From contig JBAYKX010000022.1 of assembly GCA_041664345.1 (NCBI GenBank), positions 13,651 through 77,650 of the forward strand: a DNA stretch of 64,000 nucleotides. The letters run 5' to 3'. The DNA is from GWE2-40-63 sp041664345 (lineage in GTDB: Bacteria; Bacteroidota; Bacteroidia; Bacteroidales; SZUA-534). The translations under genes and the position numbers were made by a program. Shown here piece after piece: positions 9,039 to 17,840 of the stretch (positions within the stretch are counted from its first letter, which is position 1; every line of letters begins with the position of its first letter). The notes below the pieces were generated by a model. That model ran no database searches, had not been told where the DNA came from, and was given only the letters and a program-made list of their open reading frames with translations.

Positions 9039-9041
9039 TGC

Positions 9042-10523
9042 TTACAGGTTTTTCAGTACTCCGGTTTTTTCATTGAATTCTTCTATCAATTCATCCCATT
9101 CATGCACCTGATTGAACATAGTAGGCCAAAAATTAGGGTCGTACCATAATTCATTTAATTCTTCAACTGTTCTGCCTTGCTGTTCCACCCAAGTGAAATA
9201 TTTAAGGTTATGAATGGCTTTCTGGTCTTGGTATCCAAGTTCCTTTAAATTCTGAGTTTCTTGTCCCAAAACACACTTTTCAAAATCTAAAGCGGCTTGC
9301 AATGCGGTATAGGTTCCTTGTTCGATAGTCAATTCTTCCAAACGCGATTGGTACATATCGGCAGCATCGGTGGCAATAGTAAGTATTACATCATTGGCAT
9401 CCAATTCAAAATACTTGGCAGTTTTTATAGCCGATAAAATGTTTGAAATACCTGAAATGCCGATTAAGTGAAGTTGTTCAATAACTTCGCTTGACACTCC
9501 TATTTCCTTTAGGCGCTTATGTCCTTCCGGTTCGTTAAACAAACGCAAAATACGCATGCAATCTTCATCATCGATAGCCGCTACCACGTTGGTATTTTTT
9601 ACATTGTGTATCCAGGGTACGTGTTTATCGCCAATCCCTTCAATGCGGTGACCTCCAAAACCATTGCGCAATAAAGTTGGACATTGCAACGCTTCCGATG
9701 CAACCACTTTTATAAAAGGGAACTTTGTACGTAAATAGTCTCCACCGGCAATGGTGCCTGCCGATCCGGTTGCCGAAACATAAGCCGCCAGATTTCCATG
9801 AGTAGTTTTAACCGATTGATAAACTTCTTCTAATGCAGGTCCGGTAACATTAAAATGCCAGGCTGCATTACCAAACTCTTCGAATTGATTAAAAACCATA
9901 CAATCCTTACGGGTACGCTTTATTTCCCAACATTTGTCGTAAATTTCTTTCACATTCGACTCACAGCCATGGGTGGCAATTACTTCGGAACCAATGGTGT
10001 TCCTCAGCCAATCAAAGCGTTCCCGGCTCATTTCTTCCGGCAAAATAGCAACCGATTCAGTACCCATAATCTTTGAATCGAAAGCTCCTCCACGGCAATA
10101 GTTTCCTGTTGAAGGCCATACTGCTTTATGGTAGGTTGGATCAAATTCGCCTTTAATAATTCTTGGGGCTAAACAGCCATAAGCAGCTCCTACCTTATGC
10201 GCTCCGGTAGGAAAATACTTACCAATCATCAACACAATTTTAGCATCAATGCCCGTAATTGTTTTTGGCAATTCCAGATAATTTACCTTTCCAAAAAGAC
10301 CACCTATTTCAATGGGTTCATTTTTCCAAGTTATACGGAATAGATTCAAAGGATTTAAATCCCAAAGACCTATGGTTTTTAGTCTTAATTTAATCTTTTC
10401 AGGTATTAACGATGGGTTTTGCTGTTGCTTAAAGGTGGGTAAAACGATACCTTTTTCGCGATACCGATCAATGGCTTTCTCCAAAATTTGCATGGTTGAA
10501 TTCTTTGTATCTATTTTTTGCAT
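9042..10523 (-). CDS. Fold-type II PLP-dependent enzyme (TrpB/cysteine-synthase-like) of purine cluster
   Basis: This 493-residue protein shows the fold-type II PLP core: lysine 110 in TGAHKVGAAYG (similar to the TrpB GAHK motif), the substrate-binding WPSTGNYCRGGA loop and the phosphate-binding SATGSAGTIAGG loop. The extra 60-70 residues at both ends are not typical of cysteine synthase. It is the first gene of the leftward operon and lies divergent to the Lrp-type regulator, 3 bases ahead of the second PLP gene. A box matching the Bacteroidota -7 element (TACATTTG on the minus strand, 10557-10564) lies about 34 bases before the ATG. In E. coli the equivalent cluster has one PLP lyase, YgeX; this protein may replace it or do another elimination step. 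Its substrate is unknown. Confidence 0.75.
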   Translation of the reverse strand: MQKIDTKNSTMQILEKAIDRYREKGIVLPTFKQQQNPSLIPEKIKLRLKTIGLWDLNPLNLFRITWKNEPIEIGGLFGKVNYLELPKTITGIDAKIVLMIGKYFPTGAHKVGAAYGCLAPRIIKGEFDPTYHKAVWPSTGNYCRGGAFDSKIMGTESVAILPEEMSRERFDWLRNTIGSEVIATHGCESNVKEIYDKCWEIKRTRKDCMVFNQFEEFGNAAWHFNVTGPALEEVYQSVKTTHGNLAAYVSATGSAGTIAGGDYLRTKFPFIKVVASEALQCPTLLRNGFGGHRIEGIGDKHVPWIHNVKNTNVVAAIDDEDCMRILRLFNEPEGHKRLKEIGVSSEVIEQLHLIGISGISNILSAIKTAKYFELDANDVILTIATDAADMYQSRLEELTIEQGTYTALQAALDFEKCVLGQETQNLKELGYQDQKAIHNLKYFTWVEQQGRTVEELNELWYDPNFWPTMFNQVHEWDELIEEFNEKTGVLKNL

Positions 10524-10556
10524 GACTATAATCCTTAAATATTAATAATTTCATAA

Positions 10557-10564
10557 CAAATGTA
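10557..10564 (-). promoter_or_regulatory. Candidate -7 element of the PLP-PLP-siaC-xdh operon
   Basis: On the minus strand this reads TACATTTG, an exact TAnnTTTG match, about 34 bases before the start codon at 10523. A TTG/TTTG -33 box at the usual 19-21 base distance is not present, so only the -7 half is supported. Confidence 0.4.
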
Positions 10565-10715
10565 ATGGTTTTTTGCAAATATCATTACTATTAAATTAAA
10601 TATTCGATGTTTTTTGGGAATATTTACTATAAACATCTTAAATACAGATTGAAAAATCCTTCATAGGTCAGTAGATAAATACACACCGTGAAAGCAATGG
10701 TATTTGTGTTTCTTG

Positions 10716-10870
10716 TACCCCTCTGCCTGTCGGCATTTACTCCCTTTGGTCGTGAGATCGCCTTCGGCTAAGTTCCCCTAGGTTTAGGGGAGATCATATC
10801 AAATTAGCAATACTGCCAGCAATTTACATCTTCCCCTTCACAAGGGGAAGTCCCGACAGGGGAAGGGGTA
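10716..10870. repeat. Palindrome-rich noncoding element with imperfect inverted ends
   Basis: The outer ends form an imperfect inverted repeat (taccccTCTGcctgtcgg at 10716-10733 against 10852-10870). Inside are two further hairpins: tccccta/tagggga (10774-10791) and a perfect cttcccctt/aaggggaag stem with a 3-base loop (10830-10850). A related element with the same cacccctctg-type end lies at 15592-15745. No gene is present in the 10524-11047 spacer; apart from this element it holds the divergent promoters. Such elements resemble nonautonomous REP/MITE-type sequences. Confidence 0.6.
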
Positions 10871-10980
10871 TAGAGCAAAACACACAAATGCAATTACCTA
10901 CCTACCTCTAAAATCCTTTTATCGAAAAAAAAATGCATTAAAAGTAATTTTTACTAAATTTTTCAAATAAAACGCTTATT

Positions 10981-11014
10981 TTTGACTGAATAAATTAATT
11001 ATTTAGTATTTTTA
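10981..11014 (+). promoter_or_regulatory. Candidate promoter of the Lrp/AsnC gene
   Basis: A TTTG (10981-10984) is followed after 22 bases by TATTTTTA (11007-11014), one base from the Bacteroidota TAnnTTTG -7 element, with the ATG 34 bases further on. The surrounding sequence is very AT-rich, so chance matches are likely. Confidence 0.35.
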
Positions 11015-11047
11015 ATAACTAAACCAACCATATAACATTAAAGACCT

Positions 11048-11515
11048 ATGAAACAAGTTGACCAAGTTGATAAGGAAATCCTAAAGATATTGCAAACCGA
11101 TTGTCGGATTACGGCCAAAGATATTGCCAACCAATTGGGAATGTCAAAAACCCCGGTGTATGAGCGTATTAAAAAATTAGAAGCGCAAGGGTTCATTACC
11201 AAATATGTTGCTTTGTGTAACCCAAAGAAAGCCGGAAAAGGATTGATTATTTATTTATCGGTTTTGCTTGATAACCATTCAAAAGAGTCGGTAGATGAAT
11301 TTGTAAAAAAAGTAAAAGCACTTCCTGAGGTTAATGAATGTTATTACGTATCGGGGAATATTGATTTTCTGTTAAAAGTTTTTATTAAAGATATGGATGA
11401 TTACCACCGTTTTATTACTCAGGATTTTTCGAACATAAAAAACATGAGCCGCTTTTACAGTTCCTTTGTGATGGAAACCTCAAAACACGAAACATCCTTT
11501 GAGTTTGAAGATTAA
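11048..11515 (+). CDS. Lrp/AsnC-family transcriptional regulator
   Basis: The 155-residue protein has the Lrp/AsnC layout: an N-terminal helix-turn-helix (about residues 6-60, with DIANQLGMSKTPVYERIKKL as the recognition part) and a C-terminal ligand-sensing RAM domain (about 70-145). The family responds to amino acids. It lies divergent to the PLP-PLP-siaC-xdh operon and converges on ygfK, that is, at the centre of the purine-type cluster. It is a strong candidate for its local regulator, with an amino acid product of the PLP enzymes as possible effector; this is inference from position. A good hairpin terminator follows the stop codon. Confidence 0.88.
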   Translation: MKQVDQVDKEILKILQTDCRITAKDIANQLGMSKTPVYERIKKLEAQGFITKYVALCNPKKAGKGLIIYLSVLLDNHSKESVDEFVKKVKALPEVNECYYVSGNIDFLLKVFIKDMDDYHRFITQDFSNIKNMSRFYSSFVMETSKHETSFEFED

Positions 11516-11533
11516 TTCGAACGGAAAAAATAT

Positions 11534-11568
11534 AGCCACCAGAAGTTATTTTTGGTGGCTTTGTTTTT
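11534..11568 (+). terminator. Bidirectional hairpin terminator between lrp-type gene and ygfK
   Basis: Arms agccacca (11534-11541) and tggtggct (11553-11560) form a perfect 8-bp stem followed by ttgttttt on the plus strand. On the minus strand the stem is followed by another T-rich run, so it can end both the regulator transcript and the convergent ygfK transcript. Confidence 0.8.
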
Positions 11569-11572
11569 ATAT

Positions 11573-14500
11573 CTAACTATAGAGCCCTTCCGCCGCATGA
11601 TAGAGCACCTTCATTTCAGCCGCCATATCAAAATGAACCTGCTGGGCACAAGGAACTTTAAATTCCACTTCTAGTAAAGCAAACCCTGAATTGGAAAAGA
11701 TTGCTTTTACATGATCGGTTTCATAAATCCACTGTTCATCTTGCTTTTCCAGCGTTCGTATTCCGCCATGTTCTTTAAATATGAGGATTTGTTTGTTGTT
11801 TACTTTGGATAGAAAATATCCTTCCTCTGTCTGATTGAAGCTTTTAATAGTTAAATAAAACTTGGGCTTATCTTTGTAAGGTGCTCCACTGGTTGGGCAA
11901 AAAGTGCTGCAGTTGCCACATTCGTTGCAAAAATCGGCAATGTTCAATATCTGATGGGCTTGAGTTACTTTGAATACTTTATCTGCTTCAAAAGTTACAG
12001 TAACAGCGCCTCTAACCGCCTGATACAACTGAATTTCCGTTGGTTCAACGGTATAATGGTAATTTGCCCGGTTTGGGCATACAGTTACGCAAATATTACA
12101 AAGTTCCTGGCATTGCAGGCAACGTTCGGCTTCTTTGGTGGCAACATCAGCAGTTAGGGTAAAACTCACCGGATTAAACGATTTGCGATCGCTCAACGGA
12201 CTTTCAGTTAAACGAACGGCATATCGTCTTTTTGCCCTAAGAGCCATGAGTTCAGAGTAAGTAGGTTTTTCAGGTTGTCTGTCATCTACCGGAATGGTTG
12301 TTTGACAAGCTGACGCAATGCGCTCTGCCACCCGACGGCCATCGTTAATGGCTTTAATGGCTGTGGCTGCCCCACGCATCACGTCGCCACCGGTATAAAC
12401 CCGTTTCAATTTAATTTCAAAAGTTTCACGGTCTGGTTTGAATAGACTTTTATCCATAAAATCGATGGCAACTTCCTGTCCTACTGCTGGAATTATGATA
12501 TCGAACGGTAATTCGAATTCACTTGCTTCAATTTTCTGAGGTTTGGGACGTTCCCCTTTTTTACCAGGCACCAACTCCATTTTAGCACATCGCAGTCCAG
12601 CTACTGCTCCATTTTTTTCAAGAATAGCTTCAGGAGCGGTTAGTTCTAAGATTTCAATTCCTTCTTCCAATACGGCTTTAATTTCACCTAAATCGGCGGG
12701 CATTTCGTTTATAGTGCGTCGATAAATTAGGGTTACCTTTCCTTTTTCACCAATCAGCCGATAAGCCACACGGGCAGCATCCATGGCCGTGTTTCCTCCT
12801 CCAATAATGGCCACTTTTTTGCCTGCAATCTGATTGATTCCCAATTTTGCATTAAACAAGAACTCCAACGGTTCCAATACACCTATGGCATCGTTTCCGG
12901 GGATGTTTATTCTTGATGAAAGCGGTGCACCTGAAGCAATATACAGAAAGTCAAACGACTGATATAACTGGTCGAATAGGTTTTTATTGACCAAGGAATG
13001 ATAATGGATTTTTGCTCCCAATTTTGTGACCCGTTCCACATCACGGGCAATTTTTTCATCGCTGAGCCGGAATGACGGAACCGCATGGGCAACCATACCG
13101 CCTGCTTTATCTGATTTTTCGAATAATTCCACAGCAAATCCCGCCAAACGCAAATAATAGGCACAACTTAGACCTGAGGGTCCAGCACCTATAATGGCTA
13201 CTTTCTTGCCATTTTCAGGTCCTGCTTTTTCAACGGTGTTATTGGAATGATTTTCCTCTACAAACCGCTTTATCTCACGAATCTGTAACGCATCATCGTA
13301 ATTAATACGGGTACAACGCAGTTGACATAAATGGTCGCAGATATTGCCGGTTATTCCGGGCAACGGATTGGTTTTTAGAATGGTAGAAAAAGCCTCATCA
13401 AAATTCCCATTTGCCGTAAAATTCAAGTATTCAGGAATATCTTGTGCCGTTGCACAATTTTCGCGGCATGGAGCTTCAATACAGTCAAAAATGCCCAATT
13501 TCCTTTTTCCTTTTATATCCGGTGTTTTTAGAAAAGTCCTTTGGTATCTTGAATCGGTAAGCACTTCATCGGCATACCGGTTTAAATTAGTTAGCTGTGC
13601 TTCTTTTAGTGACCTTATTTCACCTGCTTTTTTAAAGGTAAAATCTGAAATGGTATTAGCATTTAATTTCAACAATTGTGAATTGAGTTCCTCCAAATAT
13701 TGCTTTAATCGTAAGTAACCACCTGGTTTTAAAATATCGGACGAAACGGTCACAGGAGTTAATCCGCAGGCAATTAATTCCGAAAAATTAAAAGCATCGG
13801 CTCCACCGGCAAACGAAATATCCAAATCCCCTTTGAATTCGTTTTGTAGTTTCCGGGCCACATTCACCGATATTGGATGCAAAGCCCTGCCACTCATGTA
13901 CATCATGGGTGCCTGGCTAAAAACACCTTTATGGTTTATGCTTTCAAGCGTGTTGGTGAGTTTGAGTCCAAAACTAACTCCGGTATTTTTTGCGATTACC
14001 AATAATCGTTCAATCATGGAAACCGCATCCGGATATTTTAAATCGTGACCAAAAGCTTCGTCGGGAACTTGGGTTTCAAAATGTCCGGTATCATTTAATA
14101 TCTTTCTCAATTCAACCGGTCCAAGTAATGTAGGATTAAGCTTTATGTATGTATGAAGTTTCCGTTTCTCAATCAAATAGATTGCAATTTTTTCAATTTC
14201 ATCGGGTGGGCATCCGTGCATGGTACTAAGCGTGATGTTGTTTGAAATAATATCTGGGATTTCAATTTCATCGATTTGAGGATATAATGGTTTTAGAAGT
14301 GCTATTTTTTCAACTTTTTCGACACTACAGTTTTGCATTTTATTTAAAAACCATTGCACATTTTCTTTCAGAATACCTTCCATGTTGTAACCCACGCTCA
14401 TATTGAAAATAGTTCCGTCCATCGTTGGATTGCCCATTTTATGGTTCAATACATGCAACAAAATCCACGCATCTAAATATTGACTGTACGTTTCTTTTAT

Positions 14501-14860
14501 AGTAAGTTCCTGCGACCATTCACAATTGTATCCTTCGTCCTGCATGTTGATGCAGGGTTTTTCAACTTCCAGTTCATCGAGGGTTTGAATGGTCTTGAGT
14601 TCAATATACCGTGCACCGCAAAGCCAAGCACTGATAATATTTTGAACTAATTGACTGTGAGGACCTGCAGCAACTCCTAAAGGAAAGTCAAGTGTTTGAT
14701 TAAATAATTGGGTTTTCTGGCTCAAATACGCATCCTGTGGCTTTGATAGTGAAAATGAAATCCCCAAAAATCCGTCTCGTGAATTTTCTCCGGAAATGAT
14801 TATTTTTAACAACTTATCAATGGAAATTGGACTAAATTTATCGTTCATGATTTGTATCAT
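11573..14860 (-). CDS. ygfK: YgfK-type putative selenate reductase/flavin Fe-S oxidoreductase
   Basis: The 1095-residue protein has three parts. An N-terminal dihydroorotate-dehydrogenase-like barrel occupies about residues 1-430. A GltD-like module follows, with its own [4Fe-4S] Cys set (CRENCATAQDIPEYL), an FAD-binding IGAGPSGLSCAYYL motif and an NAD(P)-binding IIGGGNTAMDAA motif. Two C-terminal ferredoxin-like clusters (CLQCQELCNICVTVCP and CNECGNCSTFCP) complete it. This matches YgfK, which occurs with ssnA and Se-dependent hydroxylases and is implicated in anaerobic purine/urate breakdown. It would move electrons between NAD(P)H and a pterin or Fe-S partner. E. coli YgfK is slightly shorter. 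A second Met at 14848 (MNDKFSP) aligns better with the family start. It is divergent to the MocA-like gene. Confidence 0.9.
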   Translation of the reverse strand: MIQIMNDKFSPISIDKLLKIIISGENSRDGFLGISFSLSKPQDAYLSQKTQLFNQTLDFPLGVAAGPHSQLVQNIISAWLCGARYIELKTIQTLDELEVEKPCINMQDEGYNCEWSQELTIKETYSQYLDAWILLHVLNHKMGNPTMDGTIFNMSVGYNMEGILKENVQWFLNKMQNCSVEKVEKIALLKPLYPQIDEIEIPDIISNNITLSTMHGCPPDEIEKIAIYLIEKRKLHTYIKLNPTLLGPVELRKILNDTGHFETQVPDEAFGHDLKYPDAVSMIERLLVIAKNTGVSFGLKLTNTLESINHKGVFSQAPMMYMSGRALHPISVNVARKLQNEFKGDLDISFAGGADAFNFSELIACGLTPVTVSSDILKPGGYLRLKQYLEELNSQLLKLNANTISDFTFKKAGEIRSLKEAQLTNLNRYADEVLTDSRYQRTFLKTPDIKGKRKLGIFDCIEAPCRENCATAQDIPEYLNFTANGNFDEAFSTILKTNPLPGITGNICDHLCQLRCTRINYDDALQIREIKRFVEENHSNNTVEKAGPENGKKVAIIGAGPSGLSCAYYLRLAGFAVELFEKSDKAGGMVAHAVPSFRLSDEKIARDVERVTKLGAKIHYHSLVNKNLFDQLYQSFDFLYIASGAPLSSRINIPGNDAIGVLEPLEFLFNAKLGINQIAGKKVAIIGGGNTAMDAARVAYRLIGEKGKVTLIYRRTINEMPADLGEIKAVLEEGIEILELTAPEAILEKNGAVAGLRCAKMELVPGKKGERPKPQKIEASEFELPFDIIIPAVGQEVAIDFMDKSLFKPDRETFEIKLKRVYTGGDVMRGAATAIKAINDGRRVAERIASACQTTIPVDDRQPEKPTYSELMALRAKRRYAVRLTESPLSDRKSFNPVSFTLTADVATKEAERCLQCQELCNICVTVCPNRANYHYTVEPTEIQLYQAVRGAVTVTFEADKVFKVTQAHQILNIADFCNECGNCSTFCPTSGAPYKDKPKFYLTIKSFNQTEEGYFLSKVNNKQILIFKEHGGIRTLEKQDEQWIYETDHVKAIFSNSGFALLEVEFKVPCAQQVHFDMAAEMKVLYHAAEGLYS

Positions 14861-14962
14861 TTATAGTGACACAATATAGAAAGAAAATTCTTAATGGTTC
14901 TATATTTAAGTTGTTTATTACCAAAGAATCATTAATTTTCAGAACATATTCCTAAATTCGAC

Positions 14963-15556
14963 ATGATTTATTATAATATGAATTCTTTTGTAGCACTGAT
15001 TTTGTCAGCAGGTACATCGGAGCGAATGGGAACGCCCAAAGCACTCCTCACATATAGTAATGGTGTTACCTTCATTGAGCAGATAGTAGAAAAATACCTT
15101 GAGGCTGGAACTGAAAGAATTGTATTGGTAATCAATCCATCCCTATCTCAAATCATTAATTTAATGCCCTTTTGCCAAAACCATCAAGTGATGGTTGTTG
15201 AAAACAAAGAACCAGAAAAAGGGCGGATTCATTCGATAAAATTAGGAATGGAAAAACTAAATGAATTGCCTTTCTTCATTCAAAATGTGGATAATCCTTT
15301 TGTTACGGTTGATTTGTTAAATAGGATGCTCCCTGAATTGCAACCAAACAAATACGTTTCTCCATTTTATAAAGGTTCCGGCGGACATCCCATTTTAATC
15401 TCCCACGAAATTGCCTTACAACTTAAAGGTTGCGATTTGAAAACGCCACTGAATTTATTTTTGGCCAACTACGAGCAGATAAAAATGGAACAAGGCAATT
15501 CAGATATATTGGTAAATATAAATACACCTGATGACTACCGTGCCGCATTCAAATAA
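14963..15556 (+). CDS. MocA-like molybdenum cofactor cytidylyltransferase
   Basis: The 197-residue nucleotidyltransferase has the signature LSAGTSERMGTPKALL near the N-terminus, the NVDNPFV acidic metal motif around residue 110 and a GGHPILIS motif. This is the MobA/MocA fold that transfers CMP or GMP to molybdopterin. Xanthine-dehydrogenase-family enzymes use the cytosine dinucleotide cofactor, and the E. coli orthologue mocA (ygfJ) sits next to ygfK, as here. So maturation of the cofactor for the xdh product is the likely job. Initiation at the second Met (14978, MNSFVALILSAG) fits the family start better than 14963. A general MobA role or a sugar-nucleotide role is less likely. Confidence 0.8.
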   Translation: MIYYNMNSFVALILSAGTSERMGTPKALLTYSNGVTFIEQIVEKYLEAGTERIVLVINPSLSQIINLMPFCQNHQVMVVENKEPEKGRIHSIKLGMEKLNELPFFIQNVDNPFVTVDLLNRMLPELQPNKYVSPFYKGSGGHPILISHEIALQLKGCDLKTPLNLFLANYEQIKMEQGNSDILVNINTPDDYRAAFK

Positions 15557-15591
15557 CGTGCTTAATTCTACTTTATGACTCTTGTTTTTTG

Positions 15592-15745
15592 CACCCCTCT
15601 GTCCTATTGGACATCTCCCCTGCGAGCAAGGGAGAACCCTCCGATTACTATAAACTACTAAATTTTAAATTTAGTAGCTCATAACTCCCTCCATAATTTT
15701 AGGGTGCCGATCCCGAGTACTCGGGATCGGCAGGGGTGGGTATAT
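15592..15745. repeat. Palindrome-rich noncoding element downstream of mocA-like gene
   Basis: The spacer before the LtaS-like gene holds several hairpins: ctactaaattt/aaatttagtag (15655-15677) and a perfect 24-bp palindrome centred on gagtactc (15707-15730). Its outer ends cacccctctg and caggggtgggta resemble those of the element at 10716-10870. No gene is seen. It probably belongs to the same nonautonomous repeat family. Confidence 0.6.
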
Positions 15746-15808
15746 AAAATGAGATAAACCTTCTTTTTTCAATTTTTAAAGTCGGAAAGTAGAAGTAAAA
15801 ACAAAAAA

Positions 15809-17638
15809 TTATTTTGCCGAAAAATCTTTCATCACCTCCTGAAAAAAAGCTTTGCCTTGTTCCTCAGTTTCTTTGTTGGCGGGCTTATCGCCAATAAAAC
15901 CGTTCAAGCTGTTATCCCACACAAAACCTGTTGAATCGGTAAAATAACCAATTCCGTTGTTATAAGCATAATATGCAAACGGTTTTCCCCCAAACAGCAC
16001 ATCTTTACTAAACTGAAACGATGAATCGGATAAACCCAATTGATTGGTAATCATGAGAGGAATATCGGTTTGCGAAAGTGTGGATGATACTACCCTATCT
16101 GAAGCAGTAATTGCCCCACCCAACCAAAGCATGGGTATTTTAAACTTTTCAGGGGCATTGTTCCAAGTATTTACCGGATACATAATTCCGTGGTCGGCCA
16201 CCAAAATTATCCAGGTATTTTTCAACCATTCTGTCGATTGAGCCTTGGTTAAAAAATCGTTCAAACAGCTGTCGGTGTAATGAATGGAATTCAGGTACCG
16301 CGAACTCCAATCCAATCCAGCAAACTGGCTTTTATGCGGTACATCAAACGGATCGTGACTGCTTAAAGTAAACATGACTTTAAAAAATGGAGTGTCCGAT
16401 TTCTGAATATCGTTGAACAATCGTGAAAACACCACATGATCGTGAGCGCCCCATTTGGAGTTTAAATCCTTTTTTGGAAAGTCGGAAAGTGTGATGCGCT
16501 CGTTGTATCCGCCGCTGACGAAATAGGAATTCATGTTGGCAAAATTTATTTCGCCTCCGTAATAAAAAGCACTAGAATACCCTTGAGCCTCTAATATCTT
16601 GCTTAAATGAGGAAGCTTTTCGGTTTTTGTGGTGTATTTAATGATAGATGATGTGGGCTGAGCTGGATAACCGCTTAAAATGGATACAATCCCTTTATCG
16701 CTGCGGTCGCCGGTGGCAAATACATGGTCAAATAAAATGCCTTTATGGCTCCATTTATTAAAACCCGGCGTTGCTCCTGGTGTTCTTCCCAATGGTTCAA
16801 TTACATTGGATGTAAAACTCTCCAGGATTATAATAATGACATTAGGCTTGGTCGGGGTTACCAATTGCGTTTGTAAGGTATCTTTTTTAATGAGTAATTG
16901 TTCCACCAACTCTTTGGCTTTATCGGGTTCCATCATTTGGGGAACTGTATTTTTGTTCATTTCGGTAAGCGATTTCAGGAAATTCCATTGCACATTTATG
17001 GCTGCGTGGTTGGCATAAGGTTTATTGCTGAAAAACACAGTTCCCACGTTGATGGGTGCTATCCCCACTCCTCCGCGGATTGGGATTATCATGAGAGCCG
17101 CAATAAATATAAATGCCGGAAAAGCATACCACTTGGCCCGTTCAGTTTTTGCCCATTTTGGCCCAATGAACCGGCGATACCCTTTTATTGACAACCAGAT
17201 AGTGGTAAAAGTCAGGATTAACAATAAAATTGTAAACCACACTTTAAGTGATGCCAGGCTTTCTTTGGGAGTTTTAAGGTATAACAAAATGGTGCTGTCG
17301 ATACGGAATCCCCAGTTTTTATAAAGTTCCACGTCAACCCAGGCAATTAAAGTAAAGAAAAAAAGCAACGGTATAGTGAAATAAGCAAAGAGTTTGGCCA
17401 GTGTTTTTCCTTCCATCCAAAAGGTAAGCGACAACATTAATGACACAAAAAAAAGCAGGTATCCGGTTAACGATAAATCGAGTTTTATTCCATGAACAAA
17501 TATGTTGAATATTTCCAAAAGCCCAAGTTCACTTGTTTTTGGGAAGTTGTACAACAAAAACAGGAAACGGCAGCTAATAAAAAACAGCAACCAAAAAAGG
17601 CCATATTGCAGCAATATCTTGATACGTTGGATACCCAT
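15809..17638 (-). CDS. LtaS-like membrane sulfatase-fold phosphoglycerol transferase
   Basis: The protein (609 residues from the ATG at 17638; the longer frame to 17701 would need a TTG) has five N-terminal transmembrane segments and a periplasmic alkaline-phosphatase/sulfatase fold. Metal-site motifs are visible: ILESF near the start, SSHDPFDVP and VADHG. Family members transfer phosphoglycerol or phosphoethanolamine to envelope glycans or glycolipids. The LtaS nucleophile position, usually a Thr, lies in a GDRSDKG stretch here. Bacteroidota lack classical lipoteichoic acid, so the acceptor is unknown. It stands alone, with repeat-filled spacers on both sides. Confidence 0.82.
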   Translation of the reverse strand: MGIQRIKILLQYGLFWLLFFISCRFLFLLYNFPKTSELGLLEIFNIFVHGIKLDLSLTGYLLFFVSLMLSLTFWMEGKTLAKLFAYFTIPLLFFFTLIAWVDVELYKNWGFRIDSTILLYLKTPKESLASLKVWFTILLLILTFTTIWLSIKGYRRFIGPKWAKTERAKWYAFPAFIFIAALMIIPIRGGVGIAPINVGTVFFSNKPYANHAAINVQWNFLKSLTEMNKNTVPQMMEPDKAKELVEQLLIKKDTLQTQLVTPTKPNVIIIILESFTSNVIEPLGRTPGATPGFNKWSHKGILFDHVFATGDRSDKGIVSILSGYPAQPTSSIIKYTTKTEKLPHLSKILEAQGYSSAFYYGGEINFANMNSYFVSGGYNERITLSDFPKKDLNSKWGAHDHVVFSRLFNDIQKSDTPFFKVMFTLSSHDPFDVPHKSQFAGLDWSSRYLNSIHYTDSCLNDFLTKAQSTEWLKNTWIILVADHGIMYPVNTWNNAPEKFKIPMLWLGGAITASDRVVSSTLSQTDIPLMITNQLGLSDSSFQFSKDVLFGGKPFAYYAYNNGIGYFTDSTGFVWDNSLNGFIGDKPANKETEEQGKAFFQEVMKDFSAK

Positions 17639-17739
17639 AATACAATTTTGTGACAAATGTAATAAATGCGATGGGTTCGGCATTAGCAAACTTGTTAACA
17701 ATTTTATGGGCAGAAAGACGGAAGTAAGAGTTTAGAGTT

Positions 17740-17840
17740 TGGAAATTAGATGTTAGAAGAAGTCGGAAGTCGGAAGTCGGAAATGAAACAGGGTGGCAAG
17801 GTGGCAGGGTAACAAGGTAGCAAGGTGGGAAAATGGGAAG
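17740..17840. repeat. Purine-rich low-complexity tract
   Basis: Short words (agaagtcggaagtcgg, ggcaaggtggcagggtaac) are repeated imperfectly upstream of the structured element at 17841. They resemble, in word content, the tracts at 1200, 4520 and 53955. Nothing coding was seen. Confidence 0.6.
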
